This document shows, piece after piece, positions 16,988-25,730 of a stretch of 62,808 bases of DNA (position 1 is the first letter of the stretch; each line of letters starts with the position of its first letter). The translations under genes and the position numbers were made by a program. Under the pieces are notes generated by a model, which saw only the letters and a program-made list of their open reading frames with translations, did not search any database and was not told the DNA's origin. The stretch is from Candidatus Melainabacteria bacterium SSGW_16. GTDB lineage: Bacteria; Cyanobacteriota; Vampirovibrionia; 2-02-FULL-35-15. The stretch is taken from NCBI GenBank assembly GCA_004769085.1, contig DUDS01000001.1, positions 55,578-118,385 of the forward strand. Reading direction: 5' to 3'.

Positions 16988-18635
16988 TTTCTTCTTTTGG
17001 TGTCAGTGTAAAAACACCGGACACATCATCAGGCTTAACATTAAATTTTGCTTCTTTTGAGTATGAATCATCAGAGTCGTCTTCATTTACATCTTCTTCA
17101 GAACCATTGTATTGAGTTTCCTCTTCAAATTCATTTCTCGAAGATTCATTTTCAAGATTTTCTTGTTCATCATCACCCGGAATTACTTCTTCTTCATCCT
17201 CTGTTCCCCCAGAAGATGATTCAGGTGGTGGCTCAGAAAGTTTGGCTTCAGGAGATGGTTCCGCCTGAGATCCATAATAAGAAGAACCTCTCCTTCTTTG
17301 ATCATATCTTCTCTGCATGCCTCCACCGCGATGACGATATGAGGATCTGTCACCACCTCGATCACCACCCCGATCACCTCTGTCTCCTCTTTCATTCCTA
17401 TCATCCTGGCCGCCCGATCTTTGTCTTCTTAGCTCACCATCAAGACTAATTTCATAAATAAGTCCGCCGCCGCCACAGGAACTACACTGATGACCAAAAA
17501 CTTCCTGCAGACTTTGTCCCTGTCTTCTTCTTGTAAGCTCTACAAGCCCAAGATCGCTTAACTGTCCTATCTGTGGTTTAGCCCTGTCATGCATTAATGC
17601 ATTTTCAAAAGCTTCAAGAATAGTAATTTGATCTCTTCTTTCATCCATATCTATGAAGTCTACAACAATCACACCGCCTATATTTCTTAGTTTAAGCTGT
17701 CTTGCAACTTCATGGGCAGCTTCAAGATTTGTTTTAAGAACAGTTTCTCTTAAAGTTCGTGAACTGGTAAACCTGCCTGAGTTTACATCTACCACAGTCA
17801 GTGCTTCAGTAGTCTGAACAAAAAGATAACCACCGCTGGGAAGCTCAACTTTTGTCTGCAGAGAGTTTAATATTTCTTTTTCCACACCTCTTGCTGCAAG
17901 GATGTTTCCTTCCTTATGGAGCATTATTTCCACATCTCTGCCGGTCCAGTTCTTTAATATTTGCTGTGCTCTTATCTGACCATGTGTTGTATCAAGAACA
18001 ATTTCATTTATATCTGCAGTATAAGCATCTCTTATTACACGGTAAATAAAATCCAGATCCCTGTGAACAAGCCCCGGATATTTGTGATTTTCATGTCTGT
18101 CTGTTATTTCTTTCCACAAATCCCAAAGCATCTTAAAATCTTCTTCAAGATCATATTCATCTTTCCCTTCAGCTTCAGTCCTTACCACAACTCCAACACC
18201 AGGTGGCTTTAATAAAGTAACCATTGCTTTTAAACGGTTTTTCTCATTATAGTCAAGTATCTTTCTGCTCACTGAAACATTATTATTCTCAGTGGTAAGA
18301 ACCAAAAACCTGCCAGGTAAGCTTATAGCAGTATTAACTCTTGGACCTTTATTGCTTGTTGGTTCCTTTACTATTTGAACAAGAAGCTTCTGTCCTGGCT
18401 GCACTCTGTCATATAAATTCCCTTGACCTGGTATATCACTTGCATGCAAGAACCCCATCCTATTATTGCCCAAATTAACAAATGCTGCTTCAATGCTTGG
18501 CATGACATTTTCAACTCTTGCTGTATAAATATCCCCCAGCAGTAAATCTCCCTTATGTACAAAAAACTCTACAGCTTTTTCATCTTCCATGATTGCTGCA
18601 ATTTTATCCTTTTCAGAAATAATCAATGATTTCAT
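16977..18635 (-). CDS. rng: Ribonuclease G/E family endoribonuclease with RG-rich acidic tail
   Basis: The protein has 552 residues. An S1 domain covers about residues 28-110. The catalytic core has VDVNSG with D283 and DFIDMDERRDQ at 326-336. The zinc-link is C384-x-x-C387 in HQCSSCGGGG, which ties the tetramer together. After about residue 400 the tail is disordered: a basic RGDRGDRGGDRGGDR-type segment, then a strongly acidic run to the end. The enzyme cuts AU-rich single-stranded RNA in mRNA decay and rRNA/tRNA processing. The tail is short compared with E. coli RNase E but could be an RNA or protein scaffold. AAGGA precedes the ATG. It sits between the radical SAM gene and folC in one operon. 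Confidence 0.92.
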   Translation of the reverse strand: MKSLIISEKDKIAAIMEDEKAVEFFVHKGDLLLGDIYTARVENVMPSIEAAFVNLGNNRMGFLHASDIPGQGNLYDRVQPGQKLLVQIVKEPTSNKGPRVNTAISLPGRFLVLTTENNNVSVSRKILDYNEKNRLKAMVTLLKPPGVGVVVRTEAEGKDEYDLEEDFKMLWDLWKEITDRHENHKYPGLVHRDLDFIYRVIRDAYTADINEIVLDTTHGQIRAQQILKNWTGRDVEIMLHKEGNILAARGVEKEILNSLQTKVELPSGGYLFVQTTEALTVVDVNSGRFTSSRTLRETVLKTNLEAAHEVARQLKLRNIGGVIVVDFIDMDERRDQITILEAFENALMHDRAKPQIGQLSDLGLVELTRRRQGQSLQEVFGHQCSSCGGGGLIYEISLDGELRRQRSGGQDDRNERGDRGDRGGDRGGDRSSYRHRGGGMQRRYDQRRRGSSYYGSQAEPSPEAKLSEPPPESSSGGTEDEEEVIPGDDEQENLENESSRNEFEEETQYNGSEEDVNEDDSDDSYSKEAKFNVKPDDVSGVFTLTPKEESES

Positions 18636-18662
18636 AAATTTATCCTTTCTTGAAACCTTGCA

Positions 18663-18684
18663 CTTACAGTTTATTAACTGTAAG
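18663..18684 (-). promoter_or_regulatory. Hairpin in the leader upstream of rng
   Basis: CTTACAGTT (18663-18671) and AACTGTAAG (18676-18684) form a perfect 9-bp stem with a 4-nt loop. It lies 28 bp upstream of the rng start and 38 bp after the stop of the preceding gene. RNase E is known to control its own mRNA through a 5' leader in E. coli; whether this hairpin does so here is only inferred. Confidence 0.4.
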
Positions 18685-18721
18685 CAACCTAAACCCTTAA
18701 AACTTAAACACTCTTATTACC

Positions 18722-21517
18722 TCAAAAATAAATCTCTTCTTTTTTTATTTTCCAGACTAACTGCCAGTTATCAGAAACTTCATTTTTCTCTTCATCCGGC
18801 AATATGCTTTTCACAAAGTAATCCAGCACTAACTCTGCTCTAGTACTCCCAGTCAGCAAAAGTTCAACTTCAAACGGAAACTCACTTAATACTTTAACCC
18901 TTTCCACAAGCGGCCTTATATCTATTTCTTTTTCAATTAAACCATTTTTAGCTTTATTGTTTTTTAAAACTTTAAAAGGCTCTGAATCTTTTGCGAGGAA
19001 ACTTTCTATTACAGTTCTAGCCTTGCACGTATATTTTTCCCACAAGTTAGGGTTATAAGTCAAAATTTTATATAAAACCTTAACATTCTCAGGTAAAGTA
19101 AGGTTTTGGTCCAAATTTACTGTTTTTACAGATTTTACATATATTTCAGGCGGTAGCTGGGTATTCAACATAATCTGTAACTCTGAATCATTAACCTCTT
19201 CAGATAATTCAAGATGCATCATTTCATAACCACTTTCATAAAACAGCGGTAGAGGCATTAACCACTGCATCTTTGGCCTTGGGTTAAAACCTTCTGTAAA
19301 TGCAAAAGGAATATTTGCTCTCCTCATGGCCCTCTCAAACACCCTCTGAAGGTCCAGGTGGGAAATAAACTTAAGATCAGATTTTTTTGTGTGTACAATT
19401 TCTATCTTTTGAACAGATTTGACAGGAAGTTTAAAACGAGGCTCATTCTTATCTGCATTGGGATTAGTTACAAAATCATTCCTGGGTTTATTGGCTTCAC
19501 TAGAATTAATAACTTTTACAAATTTATTTTTTTCTGACTTATCAACAGTCACTTCATTAAATACATCCAATTCAAAACAAACTCCGCATGCATGACATTT
19601 GTTTTCAGTACATGCAGGTGTTTCATTTACAGACATTGCTTTATTAAATTCATCAATAAGGAATTTATCAAGTAATCCGCTGTCAATTACATACCATGGG
19701 CATGCTGAACCTACCTCCCTGTATTTTATTGCTTCATGATTTAAATCAATTCCAAGATCATTCCCGGCTTCGTTCCAGACACCAATATTAAGCCTGTCAT
19801 CCCATGCATCAAATTTGGCACCCCTTTTATATGCCCGGTAAACTAATTCAGACATTCTCCTGTCACCCCTGCTTAAGACTGCCTCAAGAAGTGCAATCTT
19901 AGGATCAGTACAGTTTAGTTTTACAGTCCTGAGTCTGTACTCTCTGACCTTACTTTTCAGATATGAGATTTTTGATCTAAATTCTTCTTGTGTATTCTGG
20001 CTAAACCACTGAAAAGGTGTAAAAGCTTTTGGAACAAAAGTTGAAATTGTACAGGTTATATCAAGAGGTTTTTTGTTTTTAACTTTAAAAAGATTATATG
20101 CCCATCTTAAAAGTTCAATAATTCCATCCAGATCTTCATAAGTCTCGGTTGGAAGACCTATCATAAAATAAAGTTTTACATGATGAAACCCACTGTTATA
20201 GACATTTTCAATTGCTCTTTTAATCTCATGTTCCTTTAGTCCTTTATTAATTACAGCCCTTAGCCTTTCAGTTCCTGCTTCCGGCGCAAGAGTAATTCCT
20301 GATTTTCTTACTGTATTTAACTCATTTGCAATATCCATATCAAACCTGTCTGCCCTCTGTGAAGGCATCGATAGTGATATTCCTTTTGAAGCATGCGTAT
20401 TATTTAATGTTACTGCTGCTTCATGCAAACAAGTATAGTCACTCGCTGATAAAGAGAGAAAAGAATACTCATCATAACCAGTGTTCTTTAATGCTTCAGT
20501 TGAGAGTTTCATAAGCTCTTCAGGAGTTCGTTCCCTGACTGGCAGATAAACATAACCAGGCTGACAGAATCTGCACCCGCGATCACATCCGCGCCTGATT
20601 TCAAGCACCTGCCTGTCCTGTACTGATGCCAGATAAGGAATTGGCCCTTTTGTTGGCTGATTTGATCTGGTAAGACCTACCATCCTTTTCGATATTTTTT
20701 CAGGAACATTGATTTTATTTCCATTAAACATTTTGGGTTTTGGAAGATGATTTTCATCAGGATCAGCTTCATAAAACTCAGGCACATAAATACCCTCAAT
20801 TTGTGCAAGTTCCAAAAGTAAATTAGTTTTCAGATTTTCATCTTTGGAGTTAAGATTTGTAAGATTGTTTTTATTCTTAAAGTCCTTAACAAGTTCAAGT
20901 ATTTCAACTATTACTTCTTCACCATCACCAATAATAAAAAAGTCAACAAAATCTGCCATTGGTTCAGGATTAAAAACAGCAGGTCCTCCAGCAAATACAA
21001 GAGGGAAAATTTCTTTCCTGTCACTTGTTCTTAATCCAATTCCGCTCAGTTCGAGCATATTTAATACATTTGTATATGAAAGTTCATATGACAATGAAAT
21101 ACCAAGTAAATCAAAGCAGTTTAAAGGTTTAAAAGTCTCCCACCCCCAAAGCGGTATATTTTCTTTTCTTAAAAGCTCTTCCATATCAGACATTGGGGCA
21201 TATGCCCTGTCACAAAGATATTCTGAATGACTATTTATAATTTCATAAAGAATCTTGGTTCCAAAATTTGACATGCCAAGTTCGTAAATATCAGGATAAA
21301 TCAATGTTGCCCTTACAGCAGCTTCTTCCCATTTTTTAAGTTTGTTTAAGCCATCTTTTCTGTTCTTACTTGTATTTTCCAGCAAATGCCCCCATTCAAT
21401 ACCAAGATATTGAGCTGGTTTTTGAACTTTAAGTAAAAGATTATTTGTCAGATAATCATAAATATCTGTATTATTTAATTTTTTATTTAGAGAAATTTCT
21501 AAAGCAACGCTGTTCAT
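18722..21517 (-). CDS. Radical SAM protein (TIGR03960 type) fused to a TIGR03936/DUF2344 domain
   Basis: The protein has 931 residues. The N-terminal 300 residues form a B12-binding-like Rossmann region (DLLGISLSYELSYTNVLNML, FAGGPAVFNPEPMADFVDFF). The radical SAM cluster motif is RRGCDRGCRFCQPGY with C311, C315 and C318. Around 640-660 a CxxC pair (CTENKCHACGVC) could bind metal. The C-terminal 230 residues (KSDLKFISHLDLQRVFERAM onward) are the TIGR03936/DUF2344 domain. The reaction is not known. The family is usually found next to rne/rng or ribosomal genes, which suggests a translation or RNA-modification role; this is inference. It is divergent from ubiX with 16 bp between start codons. 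Confidence 0.88.
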   Translation of the reverse strand: MNSVALEISLNKKLNNTDIYDYLTNNLLLKVQKPAQYLGIEWGHLLENTSKNRKDGLNKLKKWEEAAVRATLIYPDIYELGMSNFGTKILYEIINSHSEYLCDRAYAPMSDMEELLRKENIPLWGWETFKPLNCFDLLGISLSYELSYTNVLNMLELSGIGLRTSDRKEIFPLVFAGGPAVFNPEPMADFVDFFIIGDGEEVIVEILELVKDFKNKNNLTNLNSKDENLKTNLLLELAQIEGIYVPEFYEADPDENHLPKPKMFNGNKINVPEKISKRMVGLTRSNQPTKGPIPYLASVQDRQVLEIRRGCDRGCRFCQPGYVYLPVRERTPEELMKLSTEALKNTGYDEYSFLSLSASDYTCLHEAAVTLNNTHASKGISLSMPSQRADRFDMDIANELNTVRKSGITLAPEAGTERLRAVINKGLKEHEIKRAIENVYNSGFHHVKLYFMIGLPTETYEDLDGIIELLRWAYNLFKVKNKKPLDITCTISTFVPKAFTPFQWFSQNTQEEFRSKISYLKSKVREYRLRTVKLNCTDPKIALLEAVLSRGDRRMSELVYRAYKRGAKFDAWDDRLNIGVWNEAGNDLGIDLNHEAIKYREVGSACPWYVIDSGLLDKFLIDEFNKAMSVNETPACTENKCHACGVCFELDVFNEVTVDKSEKNKFVKVINSSEANKPRNDFVTNPNADKNEPRFKLPVKSVQKIEIVHTKKSDLKFISHLDLQRVFERAMRRANIPFAFTEGFNPRPKMQWLMPLPLFYESGYEMMHLELSEEVNDSELQIMLNTQLPPEIYVKSVKTVNLDQNLTLPENVKVLYKILTYNPNLWEKYTCKARTVIESFLAKDSEPFKVLKNNKAKNGLIEKEIDIRPLVERVKVLSEFPFEVELLLTGSTRAELVLDYFVKSILPDEEKNEVSDNWQLVWKIKKEEIYF

Positions 21518-21520
21518 CTG

Positions 21521-21526
21521 TATAAT
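21521..21526 (+). promoter_or_regulatory. -10 box of a nearly leaderless ubiX promoter
   Basis: TATAAT lies at 21521-21526 and the ubiX ATG starts at 21534, so transcription would begin at or within a few bases of the start codon. No ribosome site is visible. No clear -35 is seen. Confidence 0.4.
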
Positions 21527-21533
21527 ATTATCT

Positions 21534-22208
21534 ATGGAAAGTTACGGTTTTGATTTAACTAACTTAAAACATCCCATAACAATTGGAATTTCTGGTGCAA
21601 GTGGGACTATCTATGCAATCAGGACCTTACAGTTTTTACTTGAAAACAATTATAAAGTAGACCTGGTTATATCAGATGGAGCCCTTAAAGTAGCCCAGAG
21701 TGAAATTAATTTAGACCTCTCACAGAATCCTGAAATATTAAAAGAACAGGTATTATCCTATTTGGAAAATTGTTCAAAGAAAAAAATTCAAAGGGCCTTT
21801 CTAAATGTCTGGTCAAACAATGATATTTCTGCTCCAATTGCAAGCGGCTCATACAGAACATTAGGCATGGTTATAATTCCTGCTTCTATGGGAACAGTTA
21901 GTGCAATTGCAAATGGCTCATCTGATAATTTACTTACACGTGCCGCTGATGTATGTTTAAAAGAAAGAAAAAAACTTGTTTTAGTCCCCCGTGAAATGCC
22001 TTATAGTACTATTCACCTTGAAAATCTTCTTAAACTAAGCCATGCAGGGGTAATTGTTGCACCTGCATCACCTGCTTTTTATCATAATCCCAGTGAATTA
22101 GAACATGTTATAGATTTTGTTGTCGGGAAAACGCTGGATTTATTTGGCATAGATCATAATCTATTTAAACGTTGGAAAGAAGAATGCTTTGAAATAAGTA
22201 AAATATAA
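21534..22208 (+). CDS. ubiX: Flavin prenyltransferase UbiX
   Basis: The protein has 224 residues. ITIGISGASGTIYAIRTLQFL is the FMN-binding start, and NDISAPIASGSYRTLGMVIIPASMGTVSAIANG follows. LVLVPREMPYSTIHLENLLKLS is the conserved C-terminal signature. UbiX prenylates FMN to make the cofactor of UbiD decarboxylases; no ubiD is in this window. It is the first gene of a plus-strand run and lies 7 bp before the next gene. Confidence 0.92.
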   Translation: MESYGFDLTNLKHPITIGISGASGTIYAIRTLQFLLENNYKVDLVISDGALKVAQSEINLDLSQNPEILKEQVLSYLENCSKKKIQRAFLNVWSNNDISAPIASGSYRTLGMVIIPASMGTVSAIANGSSDNLLTRAADVCLKERKKLVLVPREMPYSTIHLENLLKLSHAGVIVAPASPAFYHNPSELEHVIDFVVGKTLDLFGIDHNLFKRWKEECFEISKI

Positions 22209-22215
22209 ATTAACC

Positions 22216-23409
22216 ATGAATGATTTCTCATTTATAGATGAAGAGCTTAAATTACTTACAAAAGAAAATTTAAAACGCGATATTAAAACAGTTTTAACTG
22301 CAGGGGGAGCATGGGTTGAAACATCTAATGGCAAAAGGGTTTTACAGTTTGGATCAAATAATTACCTGGGGCTTGCAAACCACCCTGAAATTATAAATGC
22401 ATCTAAAAATTCTGTCAGCAAATTTGGTACAGGAAGCACAGGTTCTAGGCTTTTAAGCGGGACAACAGAACTTCATGTACAACTTGAAAAAGCAATAGCC
22501 GATTTTGAAGGAACTGAAGATTCAACTTTCTTTTCTTCAGGATATCTTGCTAATCTGGGAGTAATATCAGCACTTACTGGAAAGGAAGATGCAATTTATT
22601 CAGACGAACTCAATCATGCATCAATAATTGATGGTATAAGGCTCTCACGGGCAGAGAAATTTATTTATAGACATACTGACTTGAATCACCTTGAAGAACT
22701 TATAAAAAACAACAGCAGTAAATACAGAAACAATTTCATAATTACCGAAACTGTTTTCAGTATGGACGGGGATATTGCACCTCTTGAAAGAATAGCTGAA
22801 ATCGCACAGACACATAGTTGCATAACTATAATTGACGAGGCACATGCAACAGGGATATTCGGGAAAAACAGCCGCGGTATAGCAGAAGAGACTAACCTGG
22901 AAAATAAATTCCCCATAAGAATTGGTACATGTTCAAAAGCACTGGGAGTAGAAGGTGGATTTTGTGCTGCACCAAGAAATATAAATGAACTGCTTAAAAA
23001 CAAGTCCAGAGCCTTTATGTTTTCAACAAGTCCAGGACCCGGCGTCTGCGGAGCAGTTTTAAAATCAATTGATCTGATTAAAGATGGAAACTGGAGAAAA
23101 GAAAAACTATGGGAAGTTGCAAAAAAACTACATTCTGGACTTAAAAAAAATTACAAACTTATATTAAATGAGTTTAAGACACCTATAATCTGTATCTATC
23201 TCAATGAGATTCAGGAAGCACTTAATTTATCAGAAAGACTTTTTAATGAGTGTCATATATGGGCTCCAGCCATTAGACCTCCGACAGTAAAGCAGCCACG
23301 AATCCGATTAACACCAATTGCTACACACAGCCAAGATGACATAGAGTATGTAATCAAGGCATTTGAACATGTAAGCCGTGACTTAAAGCCACAACCAATT
23401 ACTTTTTAA
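22216..23409 (+). CDS. Alpha-oxoamine synthase (BioF/Kbl type, PLP-dependent)
   Basis: The protein has 397 residues. GSNNYLGLANHPEI, GTGSTGSRLLSGTTELH and YSDELNHASIIDGIRLS lead to IIDEAHATGIFG (D208 pairs with the PLP ring nitrogen) and GTCSKALGVEGG with the PLP lysine K241. The family condenses an acyl-CoA with an amino acid. BioF (8-amino-7-oxononanoate from pimeloyl thioester and alanine) and Kbl (2-amino-3-oxobutyrate) are too similar to separate by eye. No other biotin or threonine-degradation gene is adjacent. Confidence 0.85.
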   Translation: MNDFSFIDEELKLLTKENLKRDIKTVLTAGGAWVETSNGKRVLQFGSNNYLGLANHPEIINASKNSVSKFGTGSTGSRLLSGTTELHVQLEKAIADFEGTEDSTFFSSGYLANLGVISALTGKEDAIYSDELNHASIIDGIRLSRAEKFIYRHTDLNHLEELIKNNSSKYRNNFIITETVFSMDGDIAPLERIAEIAQTHSCITIIDEAHATGIFGKNSRGIAEETNLENKFPIRIGTCSKALGVEGGFCAAPRNINELLKNKSRAFMFSTSPGPGVCGAVLKSIDLIKDGNWRKEKLWEVAKKLHSGLKKNYKLILNEFKTPIICIYLNEIQEALNLSERLFNECHIWAPAIRPPTVKQPRIRLTPIATHSQDDIEYVIKAFEHVSRDLKPQPITF

Positions 23410-23497
23410 AAGAATATTTAGTAATAAATAGCATCTAGTCATTCAGTTCAAATACAAAAGCTAGTAAAATGTTTTTTACTGAAAAGAATCCTCCACG

Positions 23498-24613
23498 ATG
23501 TCAAAATTACAAATTAAAAATATTTCAAAAAGCTATAGCAACACTTGTATATTAAATAATATAAATCTTCAGGTTGAAGAGGGTGAGTTTATTGTACTGG
23601 TTGGTCCTTCAGGTTCGGGGAAATCAACAATACTCAGAATTATTGCAGGACTTGAACAACCAAGCAATGGTGAAGTCATTATTAATAACAGGGTAGTAAA
23701 CAACCTGCCACCAAAAGACCGCAACATTTCAATGGTGTTTCAGAACTATGCTCTTTATCCACATATGAACGTTTATGATAATCTTGCTTTTCCCCTAAAA
23801 ATGCAGCATGTAAAAAAAGAAAACTTAGAACAGTCTATAACCAAAGTAAGTGAGATGCTCGGAATAAATAACCATTTGAGAAAAAGACCAAAAGAACTCT
23901 CTGGAGGAGAAAGGCAAAGGGTAGCATTAGGAAGAGCAATTATAAGAAGTCCACAACTATTTCTAATGGATGAACCACTAAGTAATCTGGATGCAAAACT
24001 CAGAACACAAATGAGAGCAGAACTACTGAAACTTCATAAAACACTTTCATCCACAGTAATTTATGTAACTCACGATCAGATTGAAGCACTGACAATGGGA
24101 AACAGAATAGTGGTTTTAAACAAAGGGCAGGTTCAGCAAATCGGCACACCGCATGAAATCTATTCAAATCCACAGAATATTTTTACAGCAACATTTATTG
24201 GAAATCCTGGCATGAATTTGTTCGATATCAAGGTACTCGACAACTCAGATATTTTAATTTATGATGAAAAAATAATCTCTAATATGAGCAGTAACCTTAA
24301 AGAATTATTTACTCGCAAGAATCTCATAAATAAAAAAATCAAAGCAGGTATCAGACCAGAACACATGAAAATCACAAATAGTCCTGCTGCAGAAAATGAA
24401 GCAAATATTTCAGGAAATATTAATCTTTTAGAAGTACTTGGCAATGAGTATTTAATACATGTTTCATCAGTTTTCAAGAAACAAGAATCCCTCTTTGTTA
24501 TTAAGGTGTTTGGAGAATGTAATCTGGGAAGAAATGAAAAGATAAATATATCCTTTGACCTGAAAAAGTTATATTTCTTTAATCCCGAGACAGGAGAAAG
24601 AATCCACCTGTAA
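23498..24613 (+). CDS. ABC transporter ATPase, carbohydrate type (UgpC/MalK-like)
   Basis: The protein has 371 residues. Walker A is GPSGSGKST (36-44), the Q-loop is FQNYALYPHMNVYDNLAFPL, the signature is LSGGERQRVALGRA (134-147), and Walker B is LFLMDEPLSNLDAKLRTQ. The last 120 residues form a TOBE/OB regulatory domain (GIRPEHMKI). This long MalK/UgpC form usually energises an importer of sugars or glycerol-3-phosphate. A matching permease is at 27326, separated by two pilus genes. A second permease and a solute-binding protein are not in the window. Confidence 0.9.
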   Translation: MSKLQIKNISKSYSNTCILNNINLQVEEGEFIVLVGPSGSGKSTILRIIAGLEQPSNGEVIINNRVVNNLPPKDRNISMVFQNYALYPHMNVYDNLAFPLKMQHVKKENLEQSITKVSEMLGINNHLRKRPKELSGGERQRVALGRAIIRSPQLFLMDEPLSNLDAKLRTQMRAELLKLHKTLSSTVIYVTHDQIEALTMGNRIVVLNKGQVQQIGTPHEIYSNPQNIFTATFIGNPGMNLFDIKVLDNSDILIYDEKIISNMSSNLKELFTRKNLINKKIKAGIRPEHMKITNSPAAENEANISGNINLLEVLGNEYLIHVSSVFKKQESLFVIKVFGECNLGRNEKINISFDLKKLYFFNPETGERIHL

Positions 24614-24617
24614 ATAA

Positions 24618-25730
24618 ATGCTGTTTACACCCCAACTAATCATCTCAACTATTGCTGTGTTTACTGTTTCAACATGCTTTGGAAGTTTTTTTAAACTTGT
24701 TGTTGACAGATATGACACAAATGAATCTATTATAAATAAAAAATCCCACTGTAACAATTGCCTTAAAGAACTTATCTGGTGGCAGAATATCCCAATTCTA
24801 AGTTATCTTTTTCTAAAAGGCAAATGTCATTACTGCAAGTCAAAAATTGATATTAGTTGTTTTTTTACTGAGTTATTTACTGCGCTTATACCAACTGTTA
24901 TTTTTTTAATGCTTTCATATAAAGGAATAGAACCACACAAACAATTAATGCTTTTTCCTTTGATACTTATATTAATACTGCTTTCAATATTTGATCTGAG
25001 GCACAGAATAATCCCTCATCCAATTACATATTCAGCCATTGCACTTGGAATCCTGTACTGTTTTATTTTCAGGGAAGAAAATCTTTACAAAATATTTGCA
25101 AATTTAGGAATTGCATTTGCATTTATGGATTTTTTATATTTTATTTCCGGAATTATAAAAAAATACAAAGTAGATCTCGACAATGTTCACCTGTTATTGT
25201 TATTATGGTCTGTCTTTTATTTTTTTACAAATGAAATAATCATAGTTTTATTTCTGATTTCCTTGTATTCATTATTAGGTAAATTTGACCTGTCAGAAAA
25301 CACCTTAAAGAAAATCGCTTCACTTTCATTCTTAATTTTAGTTATCCAGATACTCAGACTTTCTGTTTTTACCTTTGAGGTTCAAGATTTAATTGTTTAC
25401 TTATCAGGTATTGGTATAATTTACTTTTTCTGTGAAATAGTTTATTACCCACTGCATCTTATTTGTTTCGTAAGACATACTCCTGAAGCCACACCGCCAG
25501 GTGAAATTGCAATTGGAGGCGGTGATATTACTGTTTTTGCATTAATTTGTGTAATACTTGGCTATAACCTTGGATTTTTAACTTTATTTCTTGCATCTTT
25601 ATTGGCAATAATCAGTCATCTAATTATAAAAGCTGTGCAGAATTCACGAGCTTCAGAAAAAGGGATTCCATTTGTACCATTTCTTGCAGTTTCATGTTTT
25701 ATTATAATAATAGGATTTTATGTTTTTTAA
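24618..25730 (+). CDS. Prepilin peptidase, type IV (A24 family)
   Basis: The protein has 370 residues, longer than the usual 250-290. The N-terminal cytoplasmic domain has two CxxC pairs (C45/C48 and C70/C73) that bind zinc. The catalytic aspartates of the aspartyl peptidase are D126 in IFDLRHRIIPHPIT and D303 in GGGDITVF. About eight to ten membrane helices are present, with an extra hydrophobic block between the two aspartates (residues 140-290). It cleaves and N-methylates type IV prepilins. It starts 4 bp after the ABC ATPase stop, and its end overlaps the next gene by 11 bp. Confidence 0.88.
   Translation: MLFTPQLIISTIAVFTVSTCFGSFFKLVVDRYDTNESIINKKSHCNNCLKELIWWQNIPILSYLFLKGKCHYCKSKIDISCFFTELFTALIPTVIFLMLSYKGIEPHKQLMLFPLILILILLSIFDLRHRIIPHPITYSAIALGILYCFIFREENLYKIFANLGIAFAFMDFLYFISGIIKKYKVDLDNVHLLLLLWSVFYFFTNEIIIVLFLISLYSLLGKFDLSENTLKKIASLSFLILVIQILRLSVFTFEVQDLIVYLSGIGIIYFFCEIVYYPLHLICFVRHTPEATPPGEIAIGGGDITVFALICVILGYNLGFLTLFLASLLAIISHLIIKAVQNSRASEKGIPFVPFLAVSCFIIIIGFYVF

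Noticed and set aside
17048..17449. Plus-strand frame of 133 codons opposite the rng tail
   Set aside because: It arises from the repetitive codons of the RNase tail on the other strand and has His/Leu-rich composition without any domain.
23463..23482. AGTAAAA...TTTTACT stem after the BioF-like gene as a terminator
   Set aside because: It is AT-only apart from its ends and lacks a U-tract on its 3' side, so it is too weak to call.
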